Notes under the pieces: generated by a model
What the model saw: the letters and a program-made list of their open reading frames with translations, nothing else
Told to the model about the DNA's origin: nothing
The model's database searches: none
Position numbers and translations under genes: made by a program
DNA from: Actinomycetes bacterium
Lineage (GTDB): Bacteria > Actinomycetota > Actinomycetes > Actinomycetales > Cellulomonadaceae
Reading direction: 5' to 3'
DNA length: 6,388 nt
Assembly: GCA_023412515.1 (NCBI GenBank)
Contig: JAEYNO010000089.1
Coordinates: 1-6,388 of the forward strand
In this document: positions 1 through 5,731 of the stretch, piece by piece
How the letters are laid out: every line of letters starts with the position of its first letter
How positions within the stretch are numbered: the first letter of the stretch is position 1

Positions 1-344
1 TGGTAATCCAGCACCATCATCCGAGCGTTCGTTGATCCGTAGCCGACGTGCTCCACCGGAGCCCCCGCGTCCGTCCTTATCAGCCGCAGCCGGTTCGCCG
101 CGTCATACTCATACCGCAGCCAGCTCCCGTCCGGAGCCATCGCCCGCGTCTGGTTCCCGGCCACGTCATACTCGAACCCCGTCGTCGTGATCCGGTTCGA
201 TGTACTGTCATAGCTCAGATTCGGGATGGCAAGCTCCTTGGCCCTCCACGGACCGATGACCTTAAGGGAACGAAGTGGGCGGCTGTGTTCGGTTGCTAAT
301 TGCGGAAGAACTTCAGCAGGACTTCGAAAGAAATTTGATGGCTT
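1..344 (-). pseudogene. RHS/YD-repeat protein fragment, lacking its N-terminal part and running off the left edge
   Basis: Read on the minus strand, the frame opens after a TGA at 345-347 and stays open to base 1. From about base 239 leftward it gives YD-repeat sequence: LSYDSTSNRITTTGFEYD, then VAGNQTRAMAPDGSWLRYEYD, then AANRLRLIRTD, then a GYGSTNARM segment. The spaced YD, AGN and AANRL signatures are those of RHS/YD-repeat cell-surface or toxin-delivery proteins, which are usually over 1000 residues. The stretch 240-344 has no YD motif. The frame contains no ATG, and its first GTG lies inside the repeat, so no start can be assigned. It is most likely the 3' remnant of a larger RHS gene cut at its 5' side. 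An alternative is a frameshifted gene, but the other minus-strand frames just upstream show no RHS sequence. The C-terminal end, where a variable toxin or core-closing region would lie, is outside the window. Confidence 0.7.
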
Positions 345-382
345 TCAAGATATTATGAACTATCGAAACAAGTCAAGATATT
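345..382. repeat. Pair of 10-bp direct repeats (TCAAGATATT)
   Basis: TCAAGATATT occurs at 345-354 and again at 373-382, a 28-base period. The pair lies in the short AT-richer gap between the end of the GGDEF-EAL gene and the RHS remnant. I see no hairpin with a T-run here, so the terminator of the GGDEF-EAL gene is not evident. The repeat may be chance or a scar of the rearrangement that truncated the RHS gene. Confidence 0.4.
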
Positions 383-417
383 TCGCTCACTTAGAAGAAC
401 CCGGAGTTGGGCCGCCT

Positions 418-2637
418 CTAATTCGCCAATCTCATGTCGGAATATTCGAGTTCCGGCGGTATGGCCTGATAGCCCGAGATCGGCAGAATGTTCGCCCACA
501 TATTCGGGTCTTCCACCATCCGCCTTGCATCGCCCGCCGTCAGCGGACGTCCGAAGAGGTATCCCTGTCCGTAATCGCAACCTAAGATCTGGAGCTGATG
601 CACTTGATGGATGCTTTCGATCCCCTCGGCCACAACGCTCAGGCCAAGCACCTTTGCCAGCGCTATAACGGTCCGTACGATCTCGCCGTTTTCGCTCCCT
701 GCTTCCATCGTGCTCACGAATGACTGATCGACCTTTAGCGTGTCGATCGGAAATCTCTGCAGATAGCTCAGGCTCGAATACCCCGTACCAAAATCATCGA
801 TGCTTATTCGTACCCCGCTTTCACGCAGTCCCTTCAGCGTCTCGATCGCGCGCTCAGCGTTCGTCATCACAGAACTCTCTGTTATCTCCAGTCGAAGCGA
901 ACCGGGCGGGATGCCGGTCGCATCGATCACCTCCGCGACCTGTCGCACAAGGTTTGGCTGTGCGAAGTGCGCCCCCGAAAGATTGACGCTGATCGTCGCA
1001 TGGTCCATCCCGGCGTGGTCCTGCTGCCACGCGACCATTTGCCGGCAGGCAGCCGTAAGTATCTGTTTCGTGATCGGAATGATCAGCCCCGTCGATTCTG
1101 CTATCGGGATAAAGTCCGCCGGCGAAACCAGCCCCTTGCTCGGATGGTTCCATCTGACCAGCGCTTCAAACCCCTCCAGTCTCGCCCGCTGCAAATTGAC
1201 TATCGGCTGATAATAGACCTCAAACTCTTTGCGCTCGATCGCCGACCGGAGGTCCGTTTCCAATTCCAGCTTGTTCACTGCCATCGCGTGCATTCCCGGA
1301 TCAAACATTTCAAGGGTCGTATCCTTGTCCTTCGCCTGGTGCATAGCGATGTCGGCATCCCTAAGCACCTCGTCTGCGTTAGCGTAGCCGGTAGGCCCGA
1401 ATGCGAGGCCGATCGAAATACCTGTGAAGAGCTGCCTGTTCCCCAGTTGGATCGGCTGCGCCATAGACCTGGCGATCTTTTCAGCATGCCGTTTTACATC
1501 GCCGCGGGATTTGAACCGGGGAATGAGGACGCCGAATTCGTCACCGCCGATGCGCCCGACCGTATGCCCATGCCCTTTAAGATTCGCCAGCCGTTCCGCA
1601 ACGCACACTATCACTCTGTCACCCGCCGAACGCCCCAAGCTCTCGTTCAGCGTCTTAAAGCGGTTGATATCGATATGCAAAACGGCGAACTCACTCCGTT
1701 CCCCTGCATCCCGTCCGATCATCTCGCTTATTAGAGCCGCAATGCTTTTTCGATTTGGTAAACCGGTAAGCGGATCGTTGTAAGCCGCATGCCGCAGTTC
1801 TTCGGTCGTTTCACGCATAGCTCGCCCGCGCTTTTCGAGCTCGGCTATGTAGTTCTCTAACTCGCGGATCCGCTCCTGATCCGGAACGGCCTCAGTCTTT
1901 TTCGTGGCGTTCTTTCCGGGGGCAGACGGGCGCCGACGCGATGCTGCCTTTCCGGCAAAGAGCCGCCGCCCGCCCCAGACCAGCGCGCCAATGCCGCCCG
2001 CTGCAGCAAGATAAATAGGATTTTGTGTCCCTATCCAGATCACCGTACCCGCAAAGGCAGCTGCCATTGTCACCACAAAGGAATTCAGAAAGACCTGTTT
2101 GTTGATCTTAAGAGGAGGGAGCCCGGTGCACACTCTAAAATAGACGAGTCCAAATATTGTATGGGCGCTGAAATATGTGACGCCCATCAGTGCGATCAGG
2201 GCTAGATATTCTGCCGCCAGTGCCGCCGGCCCCGGCGCCGCGTGGCCCCTCACCGCGACAACCGTCGCCGTCATCGCAAACGCTGAGACCGCAGCGATAC
2301 ACATATTGATCGCAATTTTTAGATTTTTGGGGCCGGCCCCTCCTCGGCCTTGCGCCAGGGCCGAAACCGCCGGTTCGGCGACGGCAAAAAGCACGGCGGC
2401 CTGCGGGCCGAACAAGAGAAAGGCTAGAAAAACAAATGTGTCGCCCGCAGAGAGTTTGACCTTGCTTTTCGGCAATTGCAGTCTAAAAGCTCCGCTGAGG
2501 GCTAAACCGGCCACGCCGAATATCGCCGCTGCCGCCCCCAATTCAAAAGGAAACTTTATTATGGACCAGGCTGTTATCGGTGATGCTAGCGCAAGCAGTA
2601 TAAGAAAAAATACGTAAGTGGGTCTTCGGGATTCCAT
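418..2637 (-). CDS. Membrane-anchored GGDEF-EAL cyclic-di-GMP synthase/phosphodiesterase
   Basis: This 739-residue protein is predicted to make and/or hydrolyse cyclic di-GMP at the inner membrane. Residues 7-222 hold about seven hydrophobic segments and form an integral-membrane sensor region with no named domain that I recognise. A basic linker follows (231-247), then a coiled-coil-like stretch (255-284). The GGDEF domain starts at DPLTGLPNR (288-296), has the metal-binding Asp at 323 in HIDINRFK, and carries an intact GGDEF at 364-368. The RxxD inhibitory site expected a few residues before it is absent (GHGH at 355-358). The EAL domain (about 453-705) keeps EALVRW (491-496), N552, E584, DDFGTGYSS (614-622), K635, E671 and Q691. 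Both activities could therefore be real. The start is supported by GAGG at 2643-2646, five bases before the ATG. The gene is downstream of a long structured leader and is probably monocistronic. In such bifunctional proteins one activity often dominates in vivo; the sequence cannot say which. Confidence 0.95.
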   Translation of the reverse strand: MESRRPTYVFFLILLALASPITAWSIIKFPFELGAAAAIFGVAGLALSGAFRLQLPKSKVKLSAGDTFVFLAFLLFGPQAAVLFAVAEPAVSALAQGRGGAGPKNLKIAINMCIAAVSAFAMTATVVAVRGHAAPGPAALAAEYLALIALMGVTYFSAHTIFGLVYFRVCTGLPPLKINKQVFLNSFVVTMAAAFAGTVIWIGTQNPIYLAAAGGIGALVWGGRRLFAGKAASRRRPSAPGKNATKKTEAVPDQERIRELENYIAELEKRGRAMRETTEELRHAAYNDPLTGLPNRKSIAALISEMIGRDAGERSEFAVLHIDINRFKTLNESLGRSAGDRVIVCVAERLANLKGHGHTVGRIGGDEFGVLIPRFKSRGDVKRHAEKIARSMAQPIQLGNRQLFTGISIGLAFGPTGYANADEVLRDADIAMHQAKDKDTTLEMFDPGMHAMAVNKLELETDLRSAIERKEFEVYYQPIVNLQRARLEGFEALVRWNHPSKGLVSPADFIPIAESTGLIIPITKQILTAACRQMVAWQQDHAGMDHATISVNLSGAHFAQPNLVRQVAEVIDATGIPPGSLRLEITESSVMTNAERAIETLKGLRESGVRISIDDFGTGYSSLSYLQRFPIDTLKVDQSFVSTMEAGSENGEIVRTVIALAKVLGLSVVAEGIESIHQVHQLQILGCDYGQGYLFGRPLTAGDARRMVEDPNMWANILPISGYQAIPPELEYSDMRLAN

Positions 2638-2667
2638 TCTAACCTCATGGAACAGGATCTGTTCGAT

Positions 2668-2727
2668 CTAATGGGCCTTTGGCCCGAATAAGGGAGAGGC
2701 GGATTTGCCTCGCCATGTGCAGTTCAT
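2668..2727 (-). CDS. Possible 19-codon upstream ORF (leader peptide) before the GGDEF-EAL gene
   Basis: The minus strand reads GGGAGGAG at 2732-2739, then CCGC, then ATG at 2725-2727, giving the peptide MNCTWRGKSASPLFGPKAH and TAG at 2668-2670. The GGAGG core is six bases from the ATG, a better ribosome binding site than that of the GGDEF-EAL gene itself. That GGAGG can be hidden by pairing with CCTCC at 2745-2749. The last five codons lie in the GGGCC-AAA-GGCCC hairpin, so a translating ribosome would melt it. The stop is 30 bases before the main ATG. The same frame extends upstream to a TTG at 2880 (70 codons, five Cys in the upstream and central part counting the CC pair plus one in the short peptide), but that TTG sits in a -35-like hexamer. 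No homologue is recognised. It could be a translated leader or a chance ORF. Confidence 0.25.
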   Translation of the reverse strand: MNCTWRGKSASPLFGPKAH

Positions 2728-2819
2728 GCGGCTCCTCCCGCGGTGGAGGGCCCTATCTTCCCTGCAACACATATGCCATGCTTTGCATGTGTCAGTGCAT
2801 TTCCTAAATCCTTTGTCCG

Positions 2820-2844
2820 TGGGGTTTATCGCCCCGGTTTTTTT
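2820..2844 (+). terminator. Terminator-like hairpin on the plus strand
   Basis: The plus strand has GGGG (2821-2824), a short loop, and CCCC (2832-2835), extended by T-G wobble pairs on both sides and followed by GG and seven Ts. This is the form of a short intrinsic terminator. No plus-strand gene lies upstream of it, so it would end either read-through or a short antisense transcript of the leader. The stem is only four strong pairs, so activity is uncertain. Confidence 0.4.
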
Positions 2845-2847
2845 CAC

Positions 2848-2880
2848 ATCATAACGCTGCGGATGATCCGCAACTGTCAA
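2848..2880 (-). promoter_or_regulatory. Promoter-like hexamers with a dyad in the spacer, upstream of the GGDEF-EAL gene
   Basis: On the minus strand TTGACA (2875-2880) matches the -35 consensus and TATGAT (2848-2853) resembles a -10 box. The 21-base spacer is longer than the usual 17. It contains a perfect 15-base palindrome, TGCGGAT-C-ATCCGCA, at 2858-2872. Overlong spacers that enclose a dyad are known for MerR-type regulated promoters, where the regulator untwists the spacer; applying that here is inference. The site lies just after the oligopeptidase terminator, a sensible place for the promoter of the next gene. Confidence 0.3.
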
Positions 2881-2889
2881 AATCTGTCA
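2874..2889 (-). repeat. Two direct copies of TGACAG, 10 bases apart
   Basis: On the minus strand TGACAG occurs at 2884-2889 and 2874-2879, one helical turn apart. The second copy overlaps the -35-like hexamer. This spacing is typical of tandem activator half-sites, but six-base repeats can arise by chance. Confidence 0.3.
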
Positions 2890-2967
2890 TTTCGCAAACA
2901 ATCGGTCACCTTGATCGTTTAGGTTCGACTCCCGACCGCTCGGCCTCCTGGCCTACGCCTCTATTTA

Positions 2968-3005
2968 AATTAAAAAGATCGTCCGCATTTGTTGCGAACG
3001 ATCTT
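2968..3005 (-). terminator. Intrinsic terminator of the oligopeptidase B gene
   Basis: Thirty bases after the oligopeptidase stop codon the minus strand has AAGATCGT paired with ACGATCTT (2998-3005 with 2975-2982). One mismatch follows, then CGC paired with GCG around a 7-base loop, and then a T-rich tail (TTTTTAATTTAAAT). Eight contiguous pairs plus three, followed directly by T residues, make a strong rho-independent terminator. It separates the oligopeptidase unit from the GGDEF-EAL unit. Confidence 0.88.
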
Positions 3006-3034
3006 CCCACTAAACCCGAGAGGGTGAGCCGGGC

Positions 3035-5155
3035 CTACTTCTCTACGCCGACCTGCACCAGCGCATACGCGTAATCGAACGCGATCTCTTTCAGGCGATC
3101 ATATCGGCCGGAGGCACCGCCGTGGCCGGCGCCCATGTTGGTCTTTAGCAGAACGACATTGTCATCCGTCTTCTTTTCGCGGATACGGGCGACATATTTC
3201 GCCCCTTCCCAATACGGCACCTGGCTGTCGTTGAGCGACACCTCGACCAGCATATTCGGGTAATCCTGCGCCTTTATCTGGTCATACGGCGAATAGGAAT
3301 ACATATAGTCCCACGCCCGTTTGTCATCACGCGGATTGCCCCACTCGCCCCATTCCTCGGTCGTCAGCGGCAGCGTGTCGTCGATCATCGTGTTCATAAT
3401 GTCGACGAAAGGCACCTGGACTATAGCGGCCCTGAACAGCTCGGGGGCCTGGTTCATCACCGCACCCATCAGCAGCCCGCCGGCCGAACCGCCCTGTATC
3501 ACAAGCCTGTCCGCCGCGGTATACTTCTGATCGATCAGCCACTTTGCCGAATCGACAAAATCGTTAAAGGTATTCACCTTTTTGAACATCCGCCCGTCCT
3601 GCCGCCACCGTTCGCCAAGCTCGCTGCCGCCGCGGATGTGCGCTATCGCATAGATCATCCCGCGGTCGACCAGCGACAACCGGATCGTGCTAAAGTTCGG
3701 CGACATTGAAGCCCCGTACGACCCGTATGCATAGAGCAACATCGGCGACTTGCCGTCGAGCTTGGTGCCCTTCTTCATCATTATCGAGACGGGTACCTTT
3801 ACGCCGTCGCGGGCCGTCGCCCAAACGCGCGTCGTCTCATATTTCGTTTTGTCGTAACCGCTCGGTATTTCCTGCTGCTTCAGCAATTTGCTCTTTCGCG
3901 TCTTCAGGTCAAATTCATACGTCGACTGCGGCGTGATCATCGAAGAATATCCGTACCTGATCACATCAGTGTCGTACTCCGGATTGAACCCGAGCCCGAT
4001 CGTGTAAACGCTCTCGGGCGTTTCAACCCGAGCCGCCGCCCGCCGCGTCTTCATATCCATCACACGCAGGTATTCGAGCCCGTTCTCACGCTCGGAAACG
4101 ATCGCGTGGTCCTTAAAAAAGCTGATGTCATCGATCTTTACGTCCGGGTCGTGCGGGATGAAATCGACCCAGTTCTTTTCGCTCGGGTCGCTCAGCGGCG
4201 CCCGCACCACCTTAAAGTTTTCCGCGTCCTTGTTGGTCGTTATATAAAACTCGCCTTTGTTAAAATCCGCCGAATATTCGTGGCCCTCGCGCCGCGGCGT
4301 CAACACCTTAAACTCGCCCGTCGCGTCACCCGCCGGCAGATAGCGATACTCATTCGAAGTCTTTGCGAACGACGCGATGAAGAACATCTTCTTGTCCCGC
4401 GAGCGGCCTATGCCCACATTGAACAGCACGTCCTTTTCGTCATAGATCAGCTCGTTTTTATTCGTCCCCACCTCGTGCCGCCAGATCTTGTCCGTGCGTT
4501 TCGAGACGGCGTCCTCCTGGCCGTAAAAGATGTACTTGCCGTCCGGCGACCATTCAATGCTCGTCACCCGCTCGATCTTGTCCGGCAGCATCTCACCCGT
4601 CTTCAAGTCTTTTATCTGCAGCGTGTATTGCCGATATCCGGTCGTGTCCGTCGCAAACGCCAGCAGGTTGCCGTCGTCGCTCGGCTCAAAGTTGCTGATC
4701 GCGAAATACTCATGCCCCTCGGCCATCGCGTTCTGGTCGAGCAGGACCGTAGCGTCCTTCCCCGCCTTGTCCTTGCCGCGGAGATAGGTCGGGTATTGCT
4801 TCCCTTCCTCCGTCTTTGTGAAATACCAGTAGTCGCCTCGCCGATAGGGCACGCTCGTGTCCGTCTGCTTTATCCGCCCGAGCATCTCGTCATACAATGC
4901 ATCGACGAACTTCTGATGCTTGCCCATGTGGGCCTCGGTATATGCGTTCTCGGCCTCGAGATAGCTGATCACCTCGGGATCTTTTTTCTCATTTCGGTCA
5001 CGCAGCCAGCCATACTCATCCACTATCTCGTAACCGTGGATCTTCAAAACCTTGGGAACTTTCTTAGCGACAGGTGGTTTCATATCGTTTTGTGCATTCA
5101 CAGCCAGCGGCACCGTAAGTGCAGCTATCATCAACAAAGACAGCGATCTTTTCAT
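3035..5155 (-). CDS. ptrB: Exported oligopeptidase B-like serine peptidase (family S9A)
   Basis: This 706-residue enzyme should cleave short peptides, classically after Arg or Lys. Residues 1-21 look like a Sec signal peptide: KR, a hydrophobic core, and VNA before QN at 21/22. That predicts a periplasmic enzyme, unlike cytosolic E. coli oligopeptidase B. After the N-terminal segment (HGYEIVDEYGWLRD, 40-53) comes a beta-propeller region (about 95-440), then the alpha/beta-hydrolase domain. The catalytic triad is visible as S557 in GGSAGG (555-560), D643 in NDSQVPYWE, and H678 in GAGHGG. Y477 in YAYGSYG is the likely oxyanion residue. The PLTT-EWGNP block (596-608) marks the oligopeptidase B branch rather than prolyl oligopeptidase. 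Within it the second acidic specificity position appears to be Gly603. The length is normal for the family plus a signal peptide. The start is supported by GGAG at 5163-5166, seven bases before the ATG. It is flanked by repeats upstream and a terminator downstream, so it is probably a single-gene unit. Confidence 0.93.
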   Translation of the reverse strand: MKRSLSLLMIAALTVPLAVNAQNDMKPPVAKKVPKVLKIHGYEIVDEYGWLRDRNEKKDPEVISYLEAENAYTEAHMGKHQKFVDALYDEMLGRIKQTDTSVPYRRGDYWYFTKTEEGKQYPTYLRGKDKAGKDATVLLDQNAMAEGHEYFAISNFEPSDDGNLLAFATDTTGYRQYTLQIKDLKTGEMLPDKIERVTSIEWSPDGKYIFYGQEDAVSKRTDKIWRHEVGTNKNELIYDEKDVLFNVGIGRSRDKKMFFIASFAKTSNEYRYLPAGDATGEFKVLTPRREGHEYSADFNKGEFYITTNKDAENFKVVRAPLSDPSEKNWVDFIPHDPDVKIDDISFFKDHAIVSERENGLEYLRVMDMKTRRAAARVETPESVYTIGLGFNPEYDTDVIRYGYSSMITPQSTYEFDLKTRKSKLLKQQEIPSGYDKTKYETTRVWATARDGVKVPVSIMMKKGTKLDGKSPMLLYAYGSYGASMSPNFSTIRLSLVDRGMIYAIAHIRGGSELGERWRQDGRMFKKVNTFNDFVDSAKWLIDQKYTAADRLVIQGGSAGGLLMGAVMNQAPELFRAAIVQVPFVDIMNTMIDDTLPLTTEEWGEWGNPRDDKRAWDYMYSYSPYDQIKAQDYPNMLVEVSLNDSQVPYWEGAKYVARIREKKTDDNVVLLKTNMGAGHGGASGRYDRLKEIAFDYAYALVQVGVEK

Positions 5156-5187
5156 TGTATTACTCCGGGATCAGATTTATGGGGTTG

Positions 5188-5449
5188 CTACGCAATATCT
5201 TGCCCGTTTGTTTCGGCCAAAGCAAACGGCCCCGGCAACCCGAGACCTCTTAAAAAAAGCTCCCCTCCTGGATAGGAGGGGTGGCCGTTTACGGCCGGGG
5301 TGGTAGACGCCGTACGGCTGCGACTACCGCCTTTTCTTTGCGAAACTTTGCGAATAACTTTGCGAAACTTTGCGGTAAAAAACCACAGATAAACACAGAT
5401 TCACACAGATGATCTAATCGAGCCATAAAACGGGTGTGTCCCCTTTTAG
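5188..5449. repeat. Intergenic repeat, copy A (carries the 82-bp insert)
   Basis: This is the first of two diverged tandem copies of one element. In order it has CTACGCAATATC, an imperfect palindrome at 5200-5238 (TTGCC...GGCAA ends, with CGTTTG paired to CAAACG inside), and the CCGAGACCTCTTAA block. The 82-bp insert comes next, then four TTTGCG units (5336-5382), three CACAGAT units (5384-5410), and a tail ending CCCCTTTTAG. It starts only 33 bases upstream of the oligopeptidase B start codon, so it may overlap that gene's promoter or leader. No coding sense is seen on either strand. Confidence 0.85.
5254..5335. repeat. 82-bp hairpin-rich segment present only in copy A
   Basis: Aligning the two copies shows CTTAA followed directly by CTTTGCG in copy B, while copy A has 82 extra bases between them. 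The segment folds into three consecutive hairpins. They are CCCCTCCT-GGAT-AGGAGGGG (5262-5281), GGCCGT-TT-ACGGCC (5283-5296), and GGTAG/CTACC enclosing the palindrome GCCGTACGGC (5302-5328). Its ends, AAAAAGC and GCCTTTT, are roughly inverted. It resembles REP-type or small non-autonomous palindromic elements. No target-site duplication is clear, so loss from copy B rather than insertion into copy A is also possible. Confidence 0.7.
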
Positions 5450-5633
5450 CTATCACAATCTTGCCCGTTTGTTTCGGCCAAAGCAAAAGGCCCCGGCAAA
5501 CCGAGACCTCTTAACTTTGCGAAACTTTGCGAATAACTTTGCGAAACTTTGCGGTAAAAAAAGAACCAGAGGTAAAAACAGTTTCACACAAATGATTTTA
5601 GCGAGAAATGAAAATCAGGTGCACCCTATTTAT
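5450..5633. repeat. Intergenic repeat, copy B (without the insert)
   Basis: This copy has the same order of blocks as copy A: CTATCACAATC, the TTGCC...GGCAA palindrome (5461-5499), the CCGAGACCTCTTAA block, then the four TTTGCG units. The TTTGCG block, with its following A-run, is identical to copy A over 47 bases (5515-5561). A degraded CACAGAT region and a tail ending CCCTATTTAT follow. The palindrome has a G-to-A change that weakens one inner pair. Length is 184 bases, against 180 for copy A without its insert. Confidence 0.85.
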
Positions 5634-5724
5634 CTATCATCTATCATCTATCATCTATCATCTATCATCTATCATCTATCATCTCTCATTTCTCATTCCT
5701 CATCTCTCATTTCTCATCTCTCAT
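5634..5724. repeat. Heptanucleotide tandem array, (CTATCAT)7 followed by six variant units
   Basis: Seven perfect CTATCAT units occupy 5634-5682. Six more units in the same 7-base register follow (CTCTCAT, TTCTCAT, TCCTCAT, CTCTCAT, TTCTCAT, CTCTCAT), ending at 5724, seven bases short of the citrate synthase stop codon. The array is strongly pyrimidine-rich on the plus strand. A 7-base period rotates all reading frames, so open frames across it are not evidence of coding. No terminator for the citrate synthase gene is visible in or after it. Confidence 0.95.
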
Positions 5725-5731
5725 TTATCCT

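Larger units (their letters stand above)
2638..2847 (-). promoter_or_regulatory. Long structured 5' leader of the GGDEF-EAL gene, unassigned
   Basis: If transcription starts near the promoter-like site at 2848-2880, the mRNA has an untranslated leader of about 200 bases. On the minus strand I can draw several stems. One is an 8-bp stem with a 2-base bulge at 2767-2792, pairing ACACATGC with GCATATGTGT; a competing CATGC-AAA-GCATG hairpin lies inside it. Another is CCTCC/GGAGG at 2734-2749, a third GAGGC/GCCTC at 2696-2711, and a fourth GGGCC-AAA-GGCCC at 2673-2685. The leader precedes a cyclic-di-GMP gene and contains GCAAAGC followed by GGCATA, so I compared it with the class I cyclic-di-GMP (GEMM) riboswitch. 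The GAAA-capped first helix and its receptor helix could not be matched, so no riboswitch class is claimed. It may be a new leader type or simply structured spacer. Confidence 0.4.

Noticed and set aside
383..417. Possible terminator after the GGDEF-EAL gene (CCC-AACTCC-GGG then TTCTTCT)
   Set aside because: Only three base pairs form and there is no real T-run.
2668..2880. 70-codon Cys-containing ORF on the minus strand (TTG start)
   Set aside because: Its TTG start lies in the -35-like TTGACA, it has no ribosome binding site, and it runs through hairpins and a palindrome. Only its last 19 codons have a good start signal, and those are reported separately as a weak candidate.
2857..2900. 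CCGCAACTGT resembling part of a cobalamin riboswitch on the plus strand
   Set aside because: The other conserved cobalamin elements are absent and no plus-strand gene follows.
2921..2950. tRNA-like T-arm (GGTTCGACTCCC) followed by CGCTCGGCCTCC on the plus strand, and a D-arm-like GGCCGAGCGGTC on the minus strand
   Set aside because: The T stem has a mismatch, and no anticodon arm or matching acceptor strand can be built on either strand. It is probably chance, or at most a very degraded remnant.
4106..5275. 389-codon plus-strand open frame opposite oligopeptidase B
   Set aside because: It is antisense to a complete, strongly conserved S9A gene and has no recognisable domain. Long antisense frames are common in GC-rich genes.
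5634..5724. CRISPR-like array
   Set aside because: The unit is seven bases with no spacers. It is a simple tandem repeat.
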